DNA of 64,000 nucleotides from Lichenibacterium minor (GTDB taxonomy: Bacteria > Pseudomonadota > Alphaproteobacteria > Rhizobiales > Beijerinckiaceae): positions 1 through 64,000 of the forward strand of contig NZ_QYBB01000019.1 of the NCBI RefSeq assembly GCF_004137685.1. Reading direction: 5' to 3'. How positions within the stretch are numbered: position 1 is the stretch's first letter; each line of letters starts with the position of its first letter. A program made the translations under genes and the position numbers. The notes beneath the pieces were generated by a model. It had not been told where the DNA came from and ran no database searches. It saw only the letters and a list, made by a program, of their open reading frames with translations. Positions 58,079 through 64,000 of the stretch are shown piece by piece.

Positions 58079-59406
58079 GGGGCCACGCGTCTTCGAGCGC
58101 CGCGGGAGCGCCGGCGGCCCTGCGCGTCGGCTGGTGCCCAGGGGCGCTGCGCCCGATGATGAGCCGCGACGGCCTGATCGTGCGGGTGAAGCCGCGCGGC
58201 ATGGCGCTGCGGGTCGACCGCGCTTCCGGCATCGCCGCCGCGGCGCTGCGCCACGGCAACGGGCTCATCGACCTCACGGCGCGCGCCAACCTGCAGATCC
58301 GCGGCGTGACGGAGGCGAGCCTGCCGCCGCTCACCGTCGAGCTCGACGCCCTGGGCCTGCTCGACGCGGATGTCGGCGCCGAAGCGCGCCGCAACGTCGT
58401 CGCCAGCCCGCTGATGGGGCTCGACCCGTCGTCGGCCTTCGACGTGCGGCCGGCCGTGGCGGCGCTGGAAGCGGCGCTCGCCGGCGCGGCGGGGCTCGAC
58501 GCGCTGCCGTCGAAGTTCGGCTTCGCGGTGTCGGACGGGGGCGCGACGGCGCTCGACGGCGTGTCGGCCGACGTGCGCTTCGAAGCGCTGCCGGGCGGGC
58601 GCTTCGCGGTGCGGCTCGACGGGCAGGGCGGCGCCGAAGCGTCCTGCGCGGCGGGCGCCGTGGCGGAGGTGGCGCTGCGGCTCGCCCGCGCCTTCGTCGA
58701 GGCGTCGGCGTCGGACGGAGCGCTGCACCGGATGCGCGACCTCGTCGCCTCGGCCGGCGCGGGCGCCGTCCTCGGCGGCGCGGGTGTCGACGGCCCCGAC
58801 CCGGCCGCATCCCTTTCGCCGCGCTCCCCGGGCGACGGGGAAAACGCGGCGGCAACGCGGCCCCGGCGTGTCGGCCGCCTCGCCGTCGCCGACACCTTGG
58901 GCGTTGCGGCGCCCTTCGGCCGGCTCGACGCCCTGCGGCTCGACGCCCTCGCGCGCGCCGCCGCGCGCGCCGGGGCGGTCGAGCTGCGGCTGACGCCCTG
59001 GCGGGCCGTCCTGGTGCCCGGCGTCGATCCCGCCGCCCTCGACGGCCTCGCGGCCGAATGTGCCGCGGCCGGCTGGATCGTCGATCCGTCCGACCCGCGC
59101 CTGCGCGTCGCCGCCTGCGCGGGCGCGCCGGGCTGCGGCCGCGGCACCACGCCTGTGCTCGACGACGCGGCCGGGCTCGCCGGGCTGCTCGGCCCCGGTG
59201 GGGGCGGCATCGCCCTGCACGTGTCCGGCTGCGCCAAGGGCTGCGCCCATCCGGCGGCGGCGCCGCTGACCCTGGTGGCGTCCGGGGGGCGCTACGCCCT
59301 CGTGGCCGCCGGAACAGCCTCCGACGCGCCCGTCGCCGCCGGGCTCGACGCCGCCGAAGCGCGTCGCCTGCTCGAAACCCTCCTCCACCTGGACCGTCGC
59401 CCGTGA
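58075..59406 (+). CDS. cobG: Precorrin-3B synthase CobG
   Basis: A 443-residue member of the sulfite/nitrite reductase-like family. It catalyses the oxygen-dependent ring-contraction step of aerobic cobalamin synthesis (precorrin-3A to precorrin-3B), hence the pathway here is the aerobic one. Two ferredoxin-like half domains (LIVRVKPRG and LIDLTARANLQIRGVT near residues 35-85) precede the Fe4S4/siroheme-type cysteines ACAGAPGCGRG (about 345) and HVSGCAKGCAHP (about 382). GTG 58075 overlaps the cobN stop. Its stop overlaps the cobH start. Confidence 0.93.
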   Translation: MRGHASSSAAGAPAALRVGWCPGALRPMMSRDGLIVRVKPRGMALRVDRASGIAAAALRHGNGLIDLTARANLQIRGVTEASLPPLTVELDALGLLDADVGAEARRNVVASPLMGLDPSSAFDVRPAVAALEAALAGAAGLDALPSKFGFAVSDGGATALDGVSADVRFEALPGGRFAVRLDGQGGAEASCAAGAVAEVALRLARAFVEASASDGALHRMRDLVASAGAGAVLGGAGVDGPDPAASLSPRSPGDGENAAATRPRRVGRLAVADTLGVAAPFGRLDALRLDALARAAARAGAVELRLTPWRAVLVPGVDPAALDGLAAECAAAGWIVDPSDPRLRVAACAGAPGCGRGTTPVLDDAAGLAGLLGPGGGGIALHVSGCAKGCAHPAAAPLTLVASGGRYALVAAGTASDAPVAAGLDAAEARRLLETLLHLDRRP

Positions 59407-60029
59407 CCTACGACTACATCCGCGACGGCGCCGCCATCTACGCCAAATCCTTCGCCATGATCCGCGCCGAAGCGGAGCTGCGCGCCTTCGATCCCGCCGA
59501 GGAGCCCGTGGCGGTCCGCATCGTCCACGCCTGCGGCATGGTGGAGGCCGCCGCCGACATCCGCTTCACCCCCGGCGCCGTCGCGGCCGCGAAGGCGGCG
59601 CTGCGGGCCGGCGCCCCCGTGCTCTGCGACGTCCGCATGGTGGCCGACGGCGTGACCCGCCGCCGCCTGCCGGCGGGCAACGAGGTGGTGTGCACGCTGA
59701 ACGACCCCGCCGTGCCCGGCCTCGCGGCCGACCTCGGCACCACCCGCACGGCGGCCGCCGTCGAGCTGTGGCGCGACCGGCTCGCGGGCTCCGTGGTGGC
59801 GATCGGCAACGCCCCCACGGCGCTGTTCCACCTCCTGGAGATGATCGCCCGCGGCGCCCCGATGCCGGCCGCGGTGATCGGCATGCCGGTGGGCTTCGTC
59901 GGCGCGATGGAATCCAAGGAAGCGCTGCTCGACTTCGGCCGCGTGCCGGCGCTGGTGGTGCGCGGCCGCAAGGGCGGCAGCGCCATGACGGCCGCCGCCG
60001 TCAACGCCCTGGCGAGCGACGAGGAATGA
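59403..60029 (+). CDS. cobH: Precorrin-8X methylmutase CobH
   Basis: A 208-residue CobH/CbiC enzyme. It moves a methyl group from C11 to C12 of precorrin-8X to give hydrogenobyrinic acid. Signatures are RIVHACGMVEAAADIRF near residue 40 (including the active-site histidine in VHACGM), APVLCDVRMVADGV, and IGNAPTALFHLLEMI and VIGMPVGFVGAMESKEAL in the second half. The GTG at 59403 overlaps the cobG stop, and its stop overlaps the cobI start (ATGA). Length is normal. Confidence 0.95.
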   Translation: MTYDYIRDGAAIYAKSFAMIRAEAELRAFDPAEEPVAVRIVHACGMVEAAADIRFTPGAVAAAKAALRAGAPVLCDVRMVADGVTRRRLPAGNEVVCTLNDPAVPGLAADLGTTRTAAAVELWRDRLAGSVVAIGNAPTALFHLLEMIARGAPMPAAVIGMPVGFVGAMESKEALLDFGRVPALVVRGRKGGSAMTAAAVNALASDEE

Positions 60030-60757
60030 GCGCCGCCGGGCGCCTGACCGGCGTCGGCCTGGGGCCGGGCGACCCGGACCTGCTGACCGTCAAGGCGGTG
60101 CGGGCCCTGGAAGCCGCGCCCGTGGTGAGCTACTTCGCCAAGCGCGGCCGGCGCGGGGTCGCCCGCGCCATCGCCGACCGCTGGCTGCCGGCCGGCGTCG
60201 AGGAGCTGCCGCTGCATTATCCCGTGACGGTGGAGATCCCCTTCGACCATCCCGACTACGTGGCGGCGCTGTCGGGCTTCTACGCCGACGCCGCGGAGGC
60301 CCTGGCCCGGCACCTCGCGGCGGGGCGCGACGTGGCGCTGCTGTGCGAAGGCGACCCGCTGTTCTACGGCTCGTTCATGCATCTCTACGTGCGGCTCCGG
60401 GAACGCTTCAGCTGCGCGATCGTGCCCGGGATCACCGGCATGTCGGGCTGCTGGACGGCGGCCGGCGAGCCCATGACCTGGGGGGACGACGTGCTGACGG
60501 TCGTGCCGGGCACGCTCGCGGCCGGGCCGCTGAGGGCGCGCCTCGCGTCCGCCGACGCCGCCGTGGTGATGAAGCTCGGCCGCAACCTGCCCAAGGTGCG
60601 GGCCGCGCTGGCCGAAGCCGGGCTGCTGGAGCGCGCCGTCTACGTCGAGCGGGGCACCATGGCGGCCGAGGTGGTGATGCCGCTGACCGAAAAGCGCGAC
60701 GACGAGGCGCCGTATTTCTCCGTCGTGCTGGTGCCGGGGCGGGGGCGGCGGCCGTGA
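60026..60757 (+). CDS. cobI: Precorrin-2 C20-methyltransferase CobI
   Basis: A 243-residue SAM-dependent tetrapyrrole methylase. The domain starts with VGLGPGDPDLLTVKAVRAL, and ALLCEGDPLFYGSFMHLYVRL forms the SAM-binding GDPxFY motif. VPGITGMSGCWTAAG and KLGRNLPKVRAAL are also typical. It methylates C20 of precorrin-2 to give precorrin-3A. ATG 60026 overlaps the cobH stop; its own stop overlaps the cobJ start (GTGA at 60754). Confidence 0.95.
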   Translation: MSAAGRLTGVGLGPGDPDLLTVKAVRALEAAPVVSYFAKRGRRGVARAIADRWLPAGVEELPLHYPVTVEIPFDHPDYVAALSGFYADAAEALARHLAAGRDVALLCEGDPLFYGSFMHLYVRLRERFSCAIVPGITGMSGCWTAAGEPMTWGDDVLTVVPGTLAAGPLRARLASADAAVVMKLGRNLPKVRAALAEAGLLERAVYVERGTMAAEVVMPLTEKRDDEAPYFSVVLVPGRGRRP

Positions 60758-61530
60758 CGGCCGCAGCCGCGGCGGCGGGTTCCCTCGCGGTCGTGGGCCT
60801 CGGCCCCGGCCCGGCCGGCTGGCTGCTGCCCGAGGCCGAGGCCGCCCTGGCCCTGGCCACCGACCTTGTCGGCTACATCCCCTACGTGGCCCGCGTGCCC
60901 GAGCGGGCGGGGCTCGCCCGCCACGCCTCCGACAACCGCGTCGAGATCGACCGCGCCCGCCACGCCTTCGCGCTCGCGCTGGACGGGCGGCACGTCGCCG
61001 TCGTGTCGGGCGGCGACCCCGGCGTCTTCGCCATGGCGGCGGCGGTGATCGAGGCGCTCGACGCGGAGCCCGCCTTCCGCGCCGTGCCGCTGCGGATCGT
61101 GCCGGGGCTCAGCGCCATGATGGCGGCCGCGGCCCGGCTCGGCGCCCCGCTGGGCCACGACTTCTGCGCGATCTCGCTGTCGGACAACCTCAAGCCCTGG
61201 GACGTCGTGCTGCGCCGGCTGGGCACCGCGGCCGAGGGCGATTTCGTCCTGGCGCTCTACAACCCCGCCTCCAAGGCCCGGCCGACGCGGCTCGGCGACG
61301 CCTTCGCGCACCTGCGCAGCTTGAAGCGCGGCGCGACCCCGGTGGCCTTCGCCCGCGCAGTCGGCCGGCCGGACGAGCGCCTGCACCTGACGACGCTCGG
61401 CGACGCCGACCCGGCGCTGGTCGACATGGCGACGCTGGTCATCGTCGGCTCGAGCGAGACGCGGTGGGTCGAGGGCGGGGCCGGGCGGCGCTGGATGCTG
61501 TCGCCGCGCAGCTACGGCGCGCCGCGGTGA
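60754..61530 (+). CDS. cobJ: Precorrin-3B C17-methyltransferase CobJ
   Basis: A 258-residue tetrapyrrole methylase that methylates C17 and contracts the macrocycle after CobG. It contains LAVVGLGPGPAGWLLPEAEAAL, VVSGGDPGVFAMAAAV (SAM motif), VPGLSAMMAAAARLGAPLGHDFCAISLSDNLKPW and ALYNPASKARP, all characteristic of the CobJ/CbiH family. GTG 60754 overlaps the cobI stop. The stop region overlaps the 3' end of the convergent cobK gene by 19 bp, so the two are tail to tail. Confidence 0.95.
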   Translation: MTAAAAAAGSLAVVGLGPGPAGWLLPEAEAALALATDLVGYIPYVARVPERAGLARHASDNRVEIDRARHAFALALDGRHVAVVSGGDPGVFAMAAAVIEALDAEPAFRAVPLRIVPGLSAMMAAAARLGAPLGHDFCAISLSDNLKPWDVVLRRLGTAAEGDFVLALYNPASKARPTRLGDAFAHLRSLKRGATPVAFARAVGRPDERLHLTTLGDADPALVDMATLVIVGSSETRWVEGGAGRRWMLSPRSYGAPR

Positions 61531-62261
61531 CCCTCGATCCAGCCGAGCACCTCGGCCAAGGTGTCCGCCTCGCGCCGCCGGCCGGCCGACCGCGGCCGGT
61601 CCACCATGACGACGCGCAGGCCGAGGCTCCGCGCGGCGCCGAGCTTCGCCGCCGCGGCATCGCCGCCGCTGTTCTTGGTCACCACGGCGTCGATCCCTTC
61701 GCGCCGCATCAGCGCGACCTCGTCGTCGAAGCGGAAGGGGCCGCGATCGAACAGCACCGCGCTGTCGGGCGGCAGGTCGGCGGGGTCGGGCGGGTCGATG
61801 GTGCGGATGACGTAGCGGTGCCGCGGCGCCCCGCGGAAGGCCGCGAGGCCGAGCCGGCCGACCGTCAGCAGCGCCGCGATGCGGTCGGGCCCCAGCGCCG
61901 CCGCGGCGGCGTCGAGGTCGGGCACGGCCGTCCACCGGTCTCCGGGTTCGGGCGCCCAGGGCGGGCGCGTGAAGGCGAGGAGCGGCACGCCCGCGGCCGC
62001 GCAGGCCGCGACCGCGTGGGACGAGATGCGGGCCGCGAACGGGTGGGTGGCGTCGACCACCGCGGCCACCCGTTCCCCCCGCAGGTGGTCGCGCAGGCCC
62101 TCCATGCCGCCGAAGCCGCCGATCCGGTGCGGGATCGGGGGCAGGGCGGGCGATCCCGTGCGCCCGGCGAGCGACAGCACGGGGGCGATGTCGCCCCGAC
62201 CCGCCAGGGCGCGGGCCAGCGCCGAGGCTTCGGTGGTGCCGCCGAGGATCAGAAGGTTCAT
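61512..62261 (-). CDS. cobK: Precorrin-6A reductase CobK
   Basis: A 249-residue CobK/CbiJ-family NADPH-dependent reductase that reduces precorrin-6A to dihydro-precorrin-6. It has the N-terminal MNLLILGGTTEASALARAL, then GERVAAVVDATHPFAARISSHAV, AALLTVGRLGLAAFRGA, and VVTKNSGGDAAAAKLGAARSLGL, which are all family blocks. It lies on the opposite strand inside the cob operon, overlapping cobJ by 19 bp at the 3' end, and its start is 17 bp from the divergent cobL start. Confidence 0.94.
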   Translation of the reverse strand: MNLLILGGTTEASALARALAGRGDIAPVLSLAGRTGSPALPPIPHRIGGFGGMEGLRDHLRGERVAAVVDATHPFAARISSHAVAACAAAGVPLLAFTRPPWAPEPGDRWTAVPDLDAAAAALGPDRIAALLTVGRLGLAAFRGAPRHRYVIRTIDPPDPADLPPDSAVLFDRGPFRFDDEVALMRREGIDAVVTKNSGGDAAAAKLGAARSLGLRVVMVDRPRSAGRRREADTLAEVLGWIEGHRGAP

Positions 62262-62278
62262 CGCCGGGGGTGGCTTCC

Positions 62279-63484
62279 ATGAGGGCGGAACCCTGGCTGA
62301 CGCTGGTCGGCATCGGCGAGGACGGGCGCGCGGGCCTGAGTGGTGGCGCGCTGGACGCGCTCGCGCAAGCCGCGCTGGTCGTCGGCGGGCAGCGCCACCT
62401 CGCGCTCGCCGGCCCGTTCGCGGCCGAAACCCTGGCCTGGGCGTCGCCGATGGACGCCACCTATCCGGCGATCCTGGCCCGCCGCGGCGCGCCGGTGGCC
62501 GTGCTGGCGAGCGGCGACCCCTATTGCTACGGCGTCGGCGCCGCCCTGGCGCGCCTCGTGCCGGCGGCCGAAACCCGCTGCTTCCCGCAGCCATCCGCCT
62601 TCTCGCTGGCGACGGCCCGGCTCGGCTGGGCGGCCCAGGACTGCGAGATGGTGTCGCTGTGCGGGCGGCCGGTGGAAACGCTGGTGCCGGCGCTTCGGGC
62701 GGGCGCCCGCGTGCTGGCGCTGTCGGCGGACGCGTCGACGCCGGGCCGGGTGGCCGACCTCCTGTTCCGCCGCGGCTTCGGCGCGTCGGCCATCACCGTG
62801 CTCGAAGCCATGGGGGGCCCGCGCGAGCGCGTCCGCTCCGCCGCGGCGGATGGGTTCGCGCTCGACGGCGTCGACGCGCTGAACACGCTCGGGATCGCGG
62901 TCGCGGGGCCCGGGGCCGCCCTGTCGTCGGCGCCGGGCCGCCCGGATGCGCTGTTCGAGAACGACGGGCAGATCACCAAGGCGGACGTGCGCGCCGTCAC
63001 GCTGGCGCGGCTGGCGCCCCGGCGCGGCGAGGTGCTGTGGGACGTGGGTGCCGGGTCGGGCGCGGTCGCGATCGAGTGGATGCTGGCCCACCCGGCCAAC
63101 CGCGCCCACGCGGTCGAGCGGCACGCGGGCCGGGGGGCGCGGATCCGGAGCAACGCCGCGGCGCTGGGCGTGCCCGGCCTCGCGGTGGTCGACGGCGAAG
63201 CGCCGGGCGCCTTGGACGCCCTGCCGGCGCCGGACGCGGTGTTCGTCGGCGGGGGCGCGACCGCGCCGGGGCTGCTCGACGCCTGCGCGGCGGCGCTGCG
63301 GCCGGGCGGGCGGCTCGTCGTCAACGCCGTCACGATCGAAACCCAAGTCCTGCTGATCGAGCGCTTTCGGCGGGACGGCGGGGCGCTGACGACGCTCGGC
63401 GTCGCCCAGGCCGACGCGGTCGGCGGCTTCCACGGCTGGCGCGCCGCCATGCCGGTGACGCAGTGGACCTGGGTGAAGCCGTGA
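62279..63484 (+). CDS. cobL: Precorrin-6Y C5,15-methyltransferase (decarboxylating) CobL
   Basis: A 401-residue fusion of CbiE and CbiT. The N-terminal tetrapyrrole methylase half (about 1-205) carries [20 protein letters not shown] and [18 protein letters not shown]. The C-terminal class I methyltransferase half (about 220-395) has [37 protein letters not shown] (its motif I DVGAGSG). Together it methylates C5 and C15 and decarboxylates the acetate side chain. ATG 62279 is chosen over GTG 62270, because GGGGGTGG precedes it. It begins 17 bases from the divergent cobK start and its stop overlaps the cobE start (GTGA). Confidence 0.93.
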   Translation: MRAEPWLTLVGIGEDGRAGLSGGALDALAQAALVVGGQRHLALAGPFAAETLAWASPMDATYPAILARRGAPVAVLASGDPYCYGVGAALARLVPAAETRCFPQPSAFSLATARLGWAAQDCEMVSLCGRPVETLVPALRAGARVLALSADASTPGRVADLLFRRGFGASAITVLEAMGGPRERVRSAAADGFALDGVDALNTLGIAVAGPGAALSSAPGRPDALFENDGQITKADVRAVTLARLAPRRGEVLWDVGAGSGAVAIEWMLAHPANRAHAVERHAGRGARIRSNAAALGVPGLAVVDGEAPGALDALPAPDAVFVGGGATAPGLLDACAAALRPGGRLVVNAVTIETQVLLIERFRRDGGALTTLGVAQADAVGGFHGWRAAMPVTQWTWVKP

Positions 63485-63921
63485 GCGCGGACGCGCTGTC
63501 CCCGGACGGGCGCAGGGGCGCGCGCCTCGCCGTCGGGCTCGGCTTCCGCAAGGCCGCGACGGCGGAAACCCTCGCGGCCCTGGTCGGCGACGCCCTGGCC
63601 CGCCTCTCCGGCGACGTGGCGGGACTGCCCGTCACCCTCGCCACGATCGCCGAAAAGGATCGCCCCGCCCTGCGCGCCGCCGCGGGGCGGCTCGGCCTGC
63701 CCGTGGCGATCCTGCCGAAGTCCGCCCTCGCCGGCACGGAAGACCGCATCACGGTCGCGTCCGGGGCCGCCCGCGCCTGCCTGGGCATCCCGTCCGTGGC
63801 CGAAGCCGCGGCCCTGGCGGCGGCGGGGCCCGGCGCGCGCCTCGTCGTGGCCCGCATCGCGGTCGCCGACGCCACCTGCGCGATCGCGCTCTCGGAACTG
63901 CCCGCGCCGGAGGCGACATGA
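63481..63921 (+). CDS. cobE: Cobalamin biosynthesis protein CobE/CbiG C-terminal domain
   Basis: A 146-residue protein of the CobE family, equivalent to the C-terminal domain of CbiG. The blocks are [20 protein letters not shown] at the N-terminus, [29 protein letters not shown] and the C-terminal [25 protein letters not shown]. CobE is needed for cobalamin synthesis in aerobic bacteria, but its exact step is not settled. GTG 63481 overlaps the cobL stop; its own stop overlaps cobM (ATGA at 63918). Confidence 0.9.
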   Translation: MSADALSPDGRRGARLAVGLGFRKAATAETLAALVGDALARLSGDVAGLPVTLATIAEKDRPALRAAAGRLGLPVAILPKSALAGTEDRITVASGAARACLGIPSVAEAAALAAAGPGARLVVARIAVADATCAIALSELPAPEAT

Positions 63922-64000
63922 CGGTCCACTTCATCGGCGCCGGCCCCGGCGCGCCCGACCTCATCACGCTGCGCGGCCGCGACCTGCTGGCCCGCTGCCC
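63918..64000 (+). CDS. cobM: Precorrin-4 C11-methyltransferase CobM (5' part only, runs off the window)
   Basis: The first 27 codons are present before the window ends. They read [20 protein letters not shown], the N-terminus of the tetrapyrrole methylase CobM/CbiF that methylates C11 of precorrin-4. ATG 63918 overlaps the cobE stop, which extends the pattern of 4-base overlaps. The identity rests on this short N-terminus and on operon order. Confidence 0.85.
   Translation, partial: MTVHFIGAGPGAPDLITLRGRDLLARC

Overview
This is a high-GC (roughly 70 percent by eye) chromosomal window from an alphaproteobacterium, most likely of the order Hyphomicrobiales and plausibly a Methylobacteriaceae/Beijerinckiaceae-type lineage. 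The evidence is a circularly permuted two-piece tmRNA gene, an RpoH of alphaproteobacterial type, the aerobic cobalamin (cob) gene set, a DUF6867 gene at the end of a liv operon, and frequent GTG/TTG starts with 4-bp ATGA/GTGA overlaps. No rRNA, tRNA, prophage, plasmid or CRISPR features were recognised. The rank below order is a guess.

Layout. 0-2.6 kb: a divergent pair of nucleotide-sugar genes (UDP-sugar 6-dehydrogenase and UDP-glucuronate epimerase-like protein). 2.6-6.1 kb: a large SWIM-SNF2 helicase. 6.1-7.4 kb: a lower-GC patch with a short possible gene, three phased repeats and a secreted SNase-like protein. 7.4-10.0 kb: a two-component system whose kinase carries an extra C-terminal DUF2809 membrane domain. 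10.0-11.4 kb: a REP/RAYT locus (palindromic repeats plus their Y1-type transposase) and trmO. The REP arms supply the stop regions of both the kinase gene and trmO. 11.5-14.2 kb: modABC molybdate transporter with a ModE-like box. 14.2-18.6 kb: livHMGF transporter operon with a DUF6867 gene and a candidate sigma-54 promoter. 18.7-21.7 kb: LysR regulator, zinc alcohol dehydrogenase, fdhD. 21.7-25.3 kb: a two-gene ABC transporter, DUF4112 and DUF3750 genes. 25.4-31.8 kb: an MFS exporter, MaeB-type malic enzyme, a DctA-type symporter and an inositol-phosphatase family enzyme. 31.9-33.7 kb: OpgH-type glucan glucosyltransferase.

33.8-36.0 kb: permuted ssrA (tmRNA) followed by thyA, a GNAT gene and folA. 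36.1-39.3 kb: hflK-hflC facing rpoH across a 20-bp perfect bidirectional terminator, which joins membrane proteolysis control with the heat-shock sigma factor. 39.6-44.2 kb: a DUF465 gene, murA, a small gene and a Cache-PAS-GGDEF-GAF diguanylate cyclase. 44.4-52.1 kb: a GNAT gene coupled to a PLP amino-acid decarboxylase, rlmJ, a secreted RNase T2 with a small secreted partner, and a polar amino-acid ABC transporter (two permeases and a binding protein). 52.1-64 kb: a B12 riboswitch leading into DUF1636-cobW-cobN-cobG-cobH-cobI-cobJ, cobK on the opposite strand, then cobL-cobE-cobM. The last gene runs off the window.

Functional themes: oxygen-dependent corrin synthesis under riboswitch control; molybdate uptake and FdhD, which fit a molybdoenzyme formate dehydrogenase elsewhere; C4-dicarboxylate uptake beside malic enzyme; and the protein quality-control set ssrA, hflKC and rpoH within 6 kb. 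The most unusual items are the kinase-DUF2809 fusion, the REP/RAYT locus with REP-derived stop codons, the permuted tmRNA, and the RNase T2 pair.
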